From: Diphasiastrum complanatum
Taxonomy: Eukaryota > Streptophyta > Lycopodiopsida > Lycopodiales > Lycopodiaceae
DNA: 64,000 nucleotides
Assembly: GCA_029204225.1 (NCBI GenBank)
Contig: CM055108.1
Location: forward strand, 18,077,779-18,141,778
Direction of reading: 5' to 3'
Shown here: positions 1-11,000 of the stretch, piece after piece
How the letters are laid out: each line of letters opens with the position of its first letter
Numbering within the stretch: the stretch's first letter is position 1
The notes under the pieces: generated by a model
Told to the model about the DNA's origin: nothing
The model's input: the letters and a program-made list of their open reading frames with translations, nothing else
Database searches by the model: none
Translations under genes and position numbers: made by a program

Positions 1-325
1 GTAACTTCGATATCAACAATTCTTGATTGATAATTTATCACCTGAGCCTCGAGTTTATACAACTTTCCTGCAAAAACCCCTTCAACTACCACTTCATTAT
101 TCTTCTCCTTGATAAGATATTGTTCTTCATCGGAATGTACACATGTTGCTTCGCTATAGCTAAAGCCGAGAGTAAGTCTTTCTTTATAACAGGTACATAA
201 TGAACATCCTTGATATCACCAACCTTTCCTGAAGGTAATCGAATATGTACCTTCCCAACACCCTTGATGTCATCTGTCATGCCCACGACTGGTCTCAGAT
301 AGCTTATCCCGCTAGAGGTCAATAG
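1..325 (-). mobile_element. Copia pol fragment (after protease)
   Basis: Read on the minus strand this piece carries the Copia segment after the protease: a beta-rich stretch with GVGKVHIRLPSGK, then DVHYVPVIKKDLLS, the usual spacer before the GAG-pre-integrase domain. Near 105-115 the reading frame shifts, and the next frame continues with VFAGKLYKL as Copia proteins do. It is a dead fragment that leaves the left edge of the window. It is probably the continuation of the Copia element at 2465-4660, separated from it by the Gypsy piece between them. Confidence 0.7.
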
Positions 326-652
326 GCCTACCTCGACCCGTAAGTTAATAATGATTATGAGGGGTTTGGGGCCCTCATGTGCATATAGTCATAATTAATG
401 GTTGGAGGCCTAAACTCATGATGGTGGATTTATCATGGGTCTATCAGTGAGTCATAGGGGAACTGGATGATGTGGCCCAAATAGGCTGCATAGGTGTCCA
501 GTGAGGAGTCACAATGCACTACTAGTGGTGCATGGGCCTTGGAGGGTATAAGTATACCCATTGGGCTCTCACTACTGTACTGTATGCTTGATTGTGTGAT
601 TAGTAGCTACATGCTGCTAGTGTGATTCCCTTGTGAAGATTGATCCATAGCT

Positions 653-770
653 TGGGGGCTAGATCCGTAAGATCTAGGTTTGGTTGGGTTGGTTTGTCCA
701 CCATCCGATTCCCTTGTGTTGCTTATTGTTGGCTTGCTTAGTGTTGGATCCTTGTTATAGGACTTTATAT
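653..770 (+). repeat. 118-bp direct repeat, left copy (LTR end?)
   Basis: This copy and 2346-2463 are the same length and nearly identical; both start TGGGGGCTAGATCCGTAAG and end GGACTTTATAT. Gypsy coding sequence starts directly after this copy, and Copia sequence starts directly after the other. The simplest reading is that these are the last 118 bases of the two LTRs of a shortened Gypsy element. A short-homology deletion through GGGGGCTAGATCC is an alternative. Confidence 0.7.
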
Positions 771-944
771 ACGAGGAAAAGGTAAAGACGGTTGTTGAAT
801 GGCCAATTCCTCAAACGGTCCGTAAACTCAAGTCATTTTTGGGATTCACTATAGTTTTCCGTAAGTTTGCAAAGGACTATTCAAAGATTGCCACTCCTCT
901 CAACAATTTGTTGAAGGGGGTGAAAAGTCGGGCCAAGCCCCCCT

Positions 945-1457
945 ATTAGATGGAATGAGAAATTGGATGAGAGTTTTCGAAAACTCAAGCTTCTGATTGT
1001 CTCAACTCCCGTTTTGAGAATAGCAGATCCAGATATTCCGTTCGTCATTAACACTGACGCGAGTGATACGGCTATTGGAGCTGTTCTCTTATAGGAGGGC
1101 CAACCCGTTGCTTTTGAAAACAAAAAGTTAACCGATGCGCAAGTCAAGTATACTACAAAAGAAAAAGAGCTTTTTGCGGTGATCCATGCTTTGAAATCGT
1201 GGAGACATTACCTATATGGTAATAAGTTCATGGTTAACACGGATCACCATCCTCTAAAATATTTTTGCAATCAGAATGATCTGAGAGCTCGTAAGGCCAG
1301 ATGGGCAGAACTCATGCAGGAATTTGACTTTGAAGTGCAGTATATCAAAGGCATCACTAATCGGGTGGCTGATGCACTTAGTCGAATTGGTGAAGTGAAC
1401 AAGCTTTCCTTCATAGAAAACAGCACAGATTTTTATCTCCCTGAGGGGTCTTTGTGA
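945..1457 (+). pseudogene. Gypsy RNase H domain
   Basis: The translation follows the Gypsy RNase H plan: a WNEKLDESFRKLK connection, the TDAS catalytic motif after FVIN, ELFAVIHALKSWRHYLYG, the TDHHPLKYF strand and the closing VADALSRI. An in-frame TAG falls just after IGAVLL, so the frame open from 1179 is only the second half. The frame ends at 1457, before the integrase. This is a relic of an LTR retrotransposon polyprotein, not a host gene. Confidence 0.8.
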
Positions 1458-1559
1458 GAAGGACCCACTTCTTGGAGCAATCTGGAAGAGGGTTCTAGCA
1501 GCTACGTAAAGCGAGACTGATTTACATGGTGATCAGTTTGGGAGAAATGATAAAAAGAT

Positions 1560-2345
1560 TGTTGATGACTTCTCTATCCGTAATGGACTATTGTTTAGGA
1601 AAGAGAAGGTTTGTGTGCCCGATGTGGATGCTATCATACGAAGGGAATTTTATTGGCCAAACTTAAGGCCTTTGTTGAATCTTATGTGGTCAAGTGTGAC
1701 CAATGCCAGTTGAATAAGGCCGAATGCCTTAAGGCTGGTGGATTGCTACATCCATTCGATATCCCAGATAAGAGATGGGATAGTATTTCCATGGATTTTG
1801 TGGTTGGGTTACCACGGACGAATAAACAGCATGATGCAATTTGGGTAGTGGTCGACCGTCTTACCAAATTGGCTACGTTTATTCCAGTAAAGACCACCGC
1901 GAAGGCTTCTGATTCAGCTCAGTTATTTGTAGAGCGTCTGTTTAGGCTTTACGGATTACCACGTGATATTGTGAGCGATCACGATCCGAGGTTCACCGGT
2001 CACTTTTGGTCGGCCGTGTTTGCTAAAATGGAGACAACACTTGAGTTCTTCTGATCATCCCGAGACGGATGGCCAGACGAAAAGAACAAATCAGACGATG
2101 GAACAAATGCTACGAGTATATGTTTCTCGACGGCAATCTGATTGGGAGAACTATATGCCCTTGATTGAGTTTGTCTATAACAGTAGTAAGCATTCGGCTA
2201 CCGGTTATAGCCCGTTCATGCTTATGTACGGTTTTGAACCTAGATCACCCATTTCTGTAGAGACTCAAACGATCAAGTTTCAAAAAGTAGCCGATTTCCT
2301 ACACGATATGCAGGCAATGCTACAGATAGCACGGAAAATGTTCAG
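1560..2345 (+). pseudogene. Gypsy integrase
   Basis: Two overlapping frames (1611-2054 and 2020-2355) make one integrase with a frameshift near 2045. The zinc-binding part ends in VVKCDQCQLNKAE. The core has the first catalytic Asp in ISMDFVVGLP and the second in IVSDHDPRF. The third catalytic residue should be the Glu of QTERTNQ but reads QTKRTNQ, a Glu to Lys change. The protein then runs into the repeated LTR end. The same family, with independent damage, occurs at 26520-27560. Confidence 0.85.
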
Positions 2346-2463
2346 TGGGGGCTAGATCCGTAAGATCTAGGTTGGGTTGGGTTGGTTTGTCCACCATCTG
2401 ATTCCCTTGTGTTGCTTATTGTTGGCTTGCGTAGAGTTTGATCCTTGTTATAGGACTTTATAT
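2346..2463 (+). repeat. 118-bp direct repeat, right copy
   Basis: Matches 653-770 over its whole length with a few substitutions. It cuts into the integrase frame, after ARKMFSGG in translation. Minus-strand Copia protease sequence starts immediately downstream. Confidence 0.7.
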
Positions 2464-4272
2464 CATCAGTATAATTGTCTCCCAACTTGACATTTGTACC
2501 ATCATCTAGTTGTTGAAAATTAGATAACCAATTCCATCGACGTGTCAAATGCTTTGATGCACCTGAATCGATAAACCAACATTCATCTTCCCTTGAAAAA
2601 TCACATGAAGATGTTGATGCCAAACACAATTCACAATTGCCAAGATCCAAAGGACTAAACTTTGTATCAAGTCCTTCAATGAAATTTCTTGCCTATCTCT
2701 TCTCATTGAACTTGTTTTTCCAACATTCTTTTGTGTAATGACCTTGCTTACCGCAAATAAAGCACATTTTTTTCCTATTGGAATTTACCTTCACTTCATC
2801 TTCCTGTTCGTTCAACCGATTCCTTTTCTCCCAATTTCCTTGCTGCTTTTGCTTCCCTTTGTTCTTCTTCCACTTTTCTCCTTCTTTGATTTTTACCCCT
2901 GCTTCTTTGCTATTAATGCTTGTTCTTCAAAATCTTCCCTGTTCATGGGATTATGATGCCTCATTTCCTCTTGTAACAAGATAGCATTCAATTCATCAAA
3001 AGTAGGCCTGTTTTCCCGTAAAGATAACATCATGACAAAATTCTGATAACCTAGCATTAAGCTATTGAGCATAATGCACACCAAAACTAAATCAGACACT
3101 TTCTCCAACCGCTATAAGCTGTCCTCTAAGATCTTTTACCCGTGTAAAATAATCTATGACTAATTCTCCTATATCCATTTTCAAAGTGTGTAGCTTATTA
3201 GTTAAGAACAAAACCCTAGATTGGTATACAATCTCATACAAATTTTTAAAAATATCCCAAGCTTCATATATGTGGAATAATTATATCTTTAACTAATGAG
3301 TTGAATCTTGATGGTATGTTGTTTCATATACTCTCTCAACTCCTTATCAGTTGTGGGAGGAACTTCAGCACCTATAAGATTATCCCAATATTTTTGGTCC
3401 ACACTTGAAATTACCATTGTATGACACTCGAGAGTCAACAAAAATTTAGTTGATTTTACAAAGCTTTTTGTCATTTGGAAAATCTTTGCAGATTCCACAA
3501 AATTTCATCGTAAAACTTTTAATAATTGTTGGTTCTTCAAAAATCTTCGACAATTCCAAAAATTTGACGACAAAGTAACTAGTCGAGTTTTGAAAGTAAA
3601 ACTTTCAGCATCCAAAAATCTTGACTTTTCCCTTAACATGTCATGCAAACTTCTTGCTATCAGCCTTGTGCATTGACGTACGTTCCTTCCAGCAAACTAA
3701 ACAAGTCCTTGGCAGCGAAGGTTGTGGTTCTTCGCATCAGCACAGACAGCAGATTCTCACAAAAAAAAAGGATGTGATTCTCCCAATCGGAGTCCCATGC
3801 TCTATCTTGTCCTATCGAGCACTCCGATCTGAATTTTCAGAATTCAAACGACGAAGTTCCAGCGACCAACACAAGCTGTCCTTACAACAACTATCTTCCT
3901 GCAATTGTACTTGCAACCATCTTCCAATCAGCAGTGAACTCCAATAGCTTTCCTTGAAGCGCTACTGCAACAGCCGTGGGTTCAGTGATGATCTTTAGCA
4001 ATTTTCAGTGATTTGCTAACAGCTCCTTGTAGCAACCAAAATCAGTAACTCTAGCTATCTTAGCCAATAGTCCTTCCAGCTGGTAGCGATTACCTACAAC
4101 AACTTCTCTCACATACATTCCACTGTCAAAGAACCTGGCCACGAATTGCCTCCATTGATCTGCCTTGCAGAAGTGTTGTGATCCAATACCTGGCAATGAT
4201 CCCAATTGTAGCAAATTCACTCCTATGTTCAACGCTCAAATCAGAAGCAGAAACACCTATGCTCTGATACCA
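2464..4272 (-). mobile_element. Copia gag-protease region
   Basis: The minus strand gives, in order: a primer site at 4261-4272, an untranslated leader, gag fragments (3289-3498 and 2893-3108, the latter with the Copia LLQEEMRH motif), a CCHC zinc knuckle (CFICGKQGHYTKEC, about 2723-2764), and the aspartic protease active site WFIDSGASKH near 2550-2578. Stops and shifts separate the parts. The gag N-terminus has GAEVPPTTDKELREY, the same family as the plus-strand gag at 61112-61320. The element lies in RTEL1 intron 6 in the same orientation as the gene. Confidence 0.8.
4261..4272 (-). other. Copia primer binding site
   Basis: The minus strand reads TGGTATCAGAGC, the exact plant primer site complementary to the 3' end of initiator Met tRNA. 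It directly abuts the LTR end (..CTGACA) at 4273. Confidence 0.9.
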
Positions 4273-4660
4273 TGTCAGAATTAAGAGAATTATTCAAAAG
4301 AACTAATCTTATTAGTACCCAGACATGCACAACAACAGAATGATTGACCAAAGGAGATTATCTCAGATTAAGCATAAGTTTGAAGCTGGCTACAATGGAA
4401 TGAGGGAGGTTGTGGGCCAGTCCTCCTTATATAGACTTGATTAGCCCTAGCAAAAGCTAAAAGCAAAAGCAAAAAGCTTGAGCTACATTCAGATCCTATA
4501 CTTGGTTAAGTTGGTAATTTCTCAAGTCTATTACTAGATCAAAAAATATAAATCCTACATGCAAAATAATTCGAAGGCTAAACTAAATAACATGGGCTAA
4601 ATATAGCTCGCAGGCATGGCCCATTAATGTTAGGGGTCAATTTAACATTGATTTCTAGCA
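4273..4660 (-). repeat. Copia 5' LTR
   Basis: On the minus strand it starts TGCTAGAAATC and ends TTCTGACA next to the primer site; a TATA box (CTATATAAGG) lies at about 4427-4436. The left end is fixed by the primer site. The right end is chosen at the TG/CA boundary and is less certain. The partner LTR is outside the window. Confidence 0.65.
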
Positions 4661-4914
4661 CTTCTTGCCTGAAAGATGATGGCTTGAGTTACTCAAGTCT
4701 CATGGTCAATTCATTCAAGTTCTAGCTTCTACATGCTCATTCATCCAAAGTTTTTGTATACTTGAAAAATGGTTATTTGAAACATCTGCATTCAAAAAAA
4801 TAATGAGGCGCATTTGATTACTGCTGTGTGTAAAACTCACGAAGTAAAAGTCTCTCAAAATCAAAAACATGTTGACTAGTGGAAAAATTTGGAAAGTATA
4901 AAAATAGCACTAAC

Positions 4915-5077
4915 CTTTCAGGACAGCAAAGTTTTCTGGATCAACTGATCTATCAACAGCATTATTACGTCCTCTATGCACTAGTGCAAGATCAATGCAT
5001 TGCTTTGCTTCTAAAATACAAGAAGCTAAATGTGTAGTAGACAAGTCAAAGGAGGTTGAATCAGCACATATTCCCTC
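4915..5077 (-). CDS. RTEL1: RTEL1 exon 6
   Basis: 163 bases between acceptor TGGCAG and donor GTTAGT. Encodes EGICADSTSFDL and ASCILEAKQCIDLA, which in RTEL1 follow the DEAH motif directly. This exon shows that the gene continues across the retrotransposon-filled intron 5. Confidence 0.9.
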
Positions 5078-8000
5078 CTGCCAACAAAGATTTTAGTGTG
5101 ATGGTTAGCCAAAACCTGAACATGCTCAATCTGAAGGTAATGTCCCAGCTCCAAAATAACAATTCCTCAAATCTAGTCATTAGCGAGAGAATAATAGCAT
5201 CAAAAGCAGCTTCGTGTGTTTCTACCAAAAATGATTGAAATGCTTTTTCAGAATGCTAAGCACTCCTATTGAGGACACGCAGTCCATGCATAGTTGACAT
5301 TGCATAGATTGATACCCATGGTTATCATTGACACCATTTATTAAAATTGGGCCTATTTGTTAAGTTGGCAAAAAGTCTCATTATTACAATCTAAAGTTGG
5401 CACACTATGCTGGAAGGGACATTTAGATTCCTTGTTGCCCTGTTTTTAGCATGCCCTATTTTGGTAGACGGTAAATAAATGACAAAGACATTCATTAGCT
5501 AGTTGATTGATTGAAAGACTTTGAGCTCTCAGTTGGAGAGTTCTGTTGGAGATATCCATGAGAGTTTTGCTTGTGCTATCAATGGTTCATGATATTCATT
5601 AAGTTTTCTTGGTTGAAGATTGCCTTATGGTCATCATTTGTTGTATTTTCAAGCTTTAACTGATCCTTTTATTGCAGTAGTACTCTTCACATGGCATCAT
5701 AGCACTTTCTTGGCCTGATTAGATTAGTTATCCGATGCTGATCTTTTATCTTCACCTCTTACTTTTTCGAAACTACTTTTCCACCCTCCTCCTTTTTGCC
5801 CACATCATACTTATTTCTACTCTCCCTTTCTCTTATGTCTGTTATCTGCCTACCTTTGCTTATTTTCACAGCTTTTATGTTTTTACAGCCCATTACCATT
5901 CTGTTTTAGCTATTTTTCCATACTTTTGTGTTTTTCCAACCCGTTCTCACCAGTCACAACCCATTTCAACCACATTACAATTTTGTTTTACCCCTTTTTC
6001 GCCAGTTACAGCCATAGTTGCACTCCGATTCCCGAAACATGTTTCCAAACGCGTGCCGACATGCGGTCCAGAAACGTGTTTCGGGTTTTGGTAGAAACGC
6101 TCAGAAATGTGTTTTTTTTTTTCATTTTTTTTTCGGCAATATGGGTATCAGATGAAAGCTCTAATTAAGGCCATTATTTATATGTATATTGCCGAGCATT
6201 TTTTATATAATTTGGTCAAGTTTGGGTGCATTAATCCATGTAGGGTTCTGTCAAGGATAAAAATTCAAAACTAACCTCTAGCCTGTTCGTTACGATCACA
6301 AGATGGTTCCAGTGGGACAGAGACAGAGAACTGTAGAGCAATTGTACCTCGCTTTTTGTACTGTCGCCGACCCCCCCGGCGACAGTAGCAGGGGGGGGCC
6401 ACCCCCCCGTAGATAAAAATGGGAGTCCAAATGCGCGCCAATAAGGGCCCAATATTTATGCCCCCAAATGTATGCACATTGCACTCACATCTCCAGTGAA
6501 ATGATTGCAAAAGTGATCATCATCCATAAAGTTGATAGCCCAAACTGTAGCATTAACAATTACTGAGAACCAGAGCAGATAACAACCAAATAGCTACTGA
6601 AAATAAGATCAGTCTGTGCCCTATCTACTGCACTTCTGGGAGGCAAAACGCTGGTTTGACCATTGCTCCCCTAAAAACATTTCAGCCATAAGCTATTTTT
6701 CCAAAAAAAATAATAATAATAATATTTAAAACATTTCAGCTTCAGAAACGCGTTTCTCTACAACTATGGTTACAGCTTCCTCTTTTACATTTTCATCCCC
6801 AATACAATCCTTCCAACCACCGACATTCTCCAAGGTATAAGTTATCATAATAGAGATTTTATTCCTATTGAGCATCATGACATTATTCATAGAGCCGATT
6901 GGTTCGCTTCACTTGGTAATATGACTATGAACTTAACAACTTAGCGTACCTCTATCACCCAAGATGGTCATTCGTTGGATATTATTCTAGTTTTGATTAC
7001 CAACTTATTGTCGCAGAATAGTCGGTTTTAAGTCTTCTTGAAGCTTACTGTGATGCTTGTAGTTGTGTTCATTCTGCTACTACCACTATTAAATCCCCCA
7101 ATCCTATTTCACCCAACATCTGCAATTTGTTACAAGAGTATCACCGTGTGTTTAAGGACTATGTGATATCAACCAGCATATCGATATTCTTCCTAGTCCA
7201 ATCCCCTATCGCCTGTCTCGCCAAAAGCAAGCTAAAGTTCGACATATGGTAACTAATTTTCGTGAACGTTGCCTTATTCTTCCTAGTCAAAGTCCTTTGG
7301 TGCTCCAGTTTTATATGTTGACAAAATAAGTTTTTGAGCTAAATGTTGTGTGTTGATTATTGTACTCTAAACCATCTTACCATTGGTGATCGACACCCAA
7401 TTCCTTACATGAAAAAAAATTTCTACCACTTCTCTGGGTTTTCTAAAATTGATCTTTATTTTAGGTATCGCCAAATTGGTATACATCTCGGAGATGAGCA
7501 CAACACAACATTTCGAACTACTTCTAAGTATGAGTTTCGTGTCTTAGCTTTTAGTGTTACTAATAACCACCTATTTTTCAAAATGCATGAATAATATCTT
7601 TCAATTGATATTTGTTGGATGTGTGTTACTTTACTTTGATGATATCCTTGTATGTCAAACACTCCAAGTATAGGTTTGTTGAGTTTCTTGGTTTTTTATT
7701 GTAAGGGTATGGTTCACTTAGATCTATACCAACTAATGTTCATGAATATCATATGTTTCTAGACCTTGCTACTTATTTGTGCTCAATTCTCCTACTGTAG
7801 TCCATCCTTTACATGCCTTGCTTCGCAAAGATGTCACTTTGGATTGGACTGCTTCGTGTCGAGATGCCTTTGCTCATCTCAAACATTTTCTTGTCTTGTA
7901 CTTGCCTTACCATATTTTGACCAAAGAATCAATGCTGAAAGTGATGCCAAATTTGCAAGTGTACTGTGTAGGGGCTCTCCTTGGCCAAGATTCCATTGTT

Positions 8001-11000
8001 TTGTTTATAAATCTCATTGCTTGCATTCCTATGAGGCTTCTAACCATGAGTTGCTTTCCATTACCTTAAGTCTGTGTCTTGTGACTCAAATATGGATTAT
8101 CAACCCTTTAGCTATCTTTCAAGTCAAAAGACTCTCATGTTATAATGGTTGTCGTTTATATACATTCCATTATTAACTCCATCATCGACCTGACCAAAGC
8201 AATGTTGTTGATGGCTAATTTCATTCACTGACTATTATTTGTGCACAAACTACAATTCTTCCTCCTTGGTTCGATGTTCTTCCTAATGCTTCTCCACATT
8301 GCCCTAATTTTCAAAACATCTATCTTGTTGCAAAACACCCATACTTCAATTTCCTCATCAAGTTTTTCCCTCCATGACAATTACAAAGCCATTTGAACTC
8401 CAAGTACTATTGACTTTTAGCTTGATTGGCCTCGTACAAATCGAACTGGCCCAACTTGTCTAGCTTGCACCTTTTGTGTCCGTAACAAGTATTCCCACAC
8501 TAAGGCATCTAATCTCCTCCTCTAATCTCCTCCAACATAGGTCTATTTCTCACCGCCAACAAACTAATATCTCCATGGATTTCACAATAGACTTTCTAAA
8601 ATCCAACAAGCTCGTGACAATTGTTTGATGTTGTAGACAAGCTTTCATAGAAGGCACATTAAATCCACTCTAGTTCCAAAGCAATGTGCAAGAATATTCT
8701 TATTGGAGATTTTTCATTTGCATGGACTTCCACAATCTATCCTTGTTGCTCGTAATTCTCGTTTAATTTCTCTTTTTTGGAATAAGTTGATTCTTATCAT
8801 GGACATTTAGGTGTTTATGGTTATTGCACCCACTCGTGTGCTGACAGTTGGTGGCGAATCAAAAAAAAGAATCTTATTTTAGAGGTTTATTTGTGTGATT
8901 TTGTATGACCTTGTGGTCAAGATTATGATCGAGATTTATGTTTGGCAAAATGTAGTTATAATAGTCATGTGAATTAGATGAAGTCCCAAAAGAGTCAAAA
9001 CAACCAGCTTTCCTCTTTTTTAAGTTGCTAAATTTTTGTCGAACGACTCATGGTTTTCAACGATTTAGAGAATCGGGATGTAACATTGCGTCAAAGGTTA
9101 ACGTTGTAAATAATACTAAATAAAGAGACATAAAGGGAAATGGTCGATATAGTGATTGATACCCGAAAACTATGAAAAGTCTAAGCATTTGTTAATTGCT
9201 TGTAACCTATAATAAACACAAATCTTTACCAATCTTATTCACTTCGTGCAAATATTTAGCAACCTCATGACATTTGGGAACCATCTATCCAAAAATAGAA
9301 TTGCAAAAAGGCATTTTTTTCCAACCAAAAAAAAATTCGAATCTATAATTGATGCAAATCGATTCTAAAGGGTTTGAATCAATATTCACTGTTGCTATGA
9401 TAATAGTTATGTTAGTCGTTATATAGGGGTCTCTCATGTCTTGTTGGTCATGACCATTTTCTTTAACTTCCAAGTATTCCTCTACATCTAGATGATTGCT
9501 TTGACTTACTTTTATTCCTAATTCGTGTGAACTTATTATGCAGGCCCAAGGACATTTGCAACGTATATGGCAACAATACACAACTGCTACTAGTTAGCAT
9601 TAACAATTCCTTGAGTTTCTTGAGGGACAAAGGTGTTTTTGCATTTTAGCTATAGTTGCCATAAGTTTGTGCAAGGCCAATCTCAAACTGAAAAGCTTTT
9701 CAAATGTTGGAGAAGCTTAACCATGTTACTTATTGTCTATCGCTTGTCATCTTTTTCAGATAAAATTTGTTGCACACTTTTCTTTATTTGGGCGAGCCTT
9801 CTTATGTTGGGTTTCCTTCAAACCCCAAGCTTTTTCCTTGGTTGCCCACTACTATTTTTAAGGTATGTGTTCAACAATGTCACCATAGGCAAATACTTCA
9901 ATTTTTTATTCAATGGGTTAGTAGGCCTATTGATGAGGCTACAAAAGAGTCCCTTGGATGTTTTTCCGCATACAAGTTGATTACCAAAGTAGGTTCATAT
10001 TCTTCATGCTGCTATTTAGCATCATCCTACCACCAACAATGTTCTTGATCCCTACTCAATGTACTAGCTATACTTGCTTAGTGTCCCAACCAACGGTCAT
10101 GTTAGATCACATCTTGTAATTTATTGAATCTTGAGGCTTTCTTCAAGGCTTCTATTTCAAAGGTTCCTATTTCAAAATACGTATTTTAGTTGCAAAAGGA
10201 GTCAGGACTACGTGGATTCCTTTGGCAACACTATTGGAACACAGTAATAAGTGACTTCTCTATACCAAGCTTCCACAATACTACAAGGGACTGGGCAAAT
10301 CCCAAGTCTAACTAAATCTCTTTTTGTGCACTACATGGAACTGAGCGAATCCCATGACTAAGTGATTCCTCTTAATGATGCGGACATACTGTCATGAAGC
10401 ACTCAAAATTTCAATAGTTAAGTTTGATTCCAATATTCATGCTCTTATGTAATCCACAATCATAGCAATGCTTTTCAATAGGGGAGTGTTATGTATAGCA
10501 TAGTCCATGCATACTTGACATTGCATGCATTGAGACCTACAATAATTATTAACATGATTTATTATTAATGAACGTGTTTATTAAGTTGGCAATACATTCA
10601 ATTATTATCAATTGAAGGTTGAAGAACTATTTTTGGAGGGCACATTTGGATTCTTGTTGTCCTACTTATCACACACCCTATTTTGGTGGACTACAAACAA
10701 ATGACAAAGACATTCATTAGTTAGTCGATTGATTTAGAGACTTTGAGTGCTTGGTTGCAAAGTTCTATAGGAGATCTTAGTGGGACCATATTATAAATAG
10801 TTCATGATATTCATTGCATGATGATCGTCATTTGTTGTCTTTTCATGCTCTATGTGATGCTTTTACTATAAGAATGTTCTTAAAAACTCCTGCGTATGGT
10901 ACTTGATAAGGAAACTTTCAACTTGAGAAACTACATCGGGCAACTATAAGTCTGGAGTACAGGTTGGTCATTGTGCTTCTGATCAAACTGAGCATTTGTT

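Larger units (their letters stand above)
326..2463 (+). mobile_element. Nested, internally deleted Gypsy element
   Basis: A plus-strand Gypsy (Metaviridae-type) remnant sits between two halves of a minus-strand Copia pol gene. Its left 445 bases look like LTR sequence with a TATA-like TATAAGTATA near 548. The reverse transcriptase begins only at its C-terminal end (WPIPQTVRKLKSFLGF, about 800-850). RNase H follows (TDAS near 1050; ADALSRI near 1370), then integrase to about 2345. Gag, protease and most of RT are missing. A 118-bp direct repeat (653-770 and 2346-2463) brackets the coding part. The open frames are broken by stops near 1092 and 1457 and by a shift near 2045. Confidence 0.8.
5266..10886 (+). 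mobile_element. Full-length decayed Gypsy element
   Basis: A 5.6-kb LTR retrotransposon, antisense inside RTEL1 intron 5, with all landmarks in order: LTR 5266-5691, primer site 5692-5703, RT about 7160-7620, RNase H about 7770-8070, integrase about 8425-8800, chromodomain-like tail about 9890-9955, polypurine tract 10476-10486 and LTR 10487-10886. Gag is not recognisable. Every domain is broken by stops and shifts and the LTRs differ at many positions, so the insertion is old. A hAT element (6013-6768) inserted later. The tail suggests a chromovirus. Confidence 0.8.

Noticed and set aside
270-2480. Shared TDDIK coding words on both sides of the nested Gypsy as a target duplication
   Set aside because: The nucleotide sequences differ (GATGACATCAAG and GATGATATAAAG) and are not the usual 5 bp; no clean duplication can be claimed.
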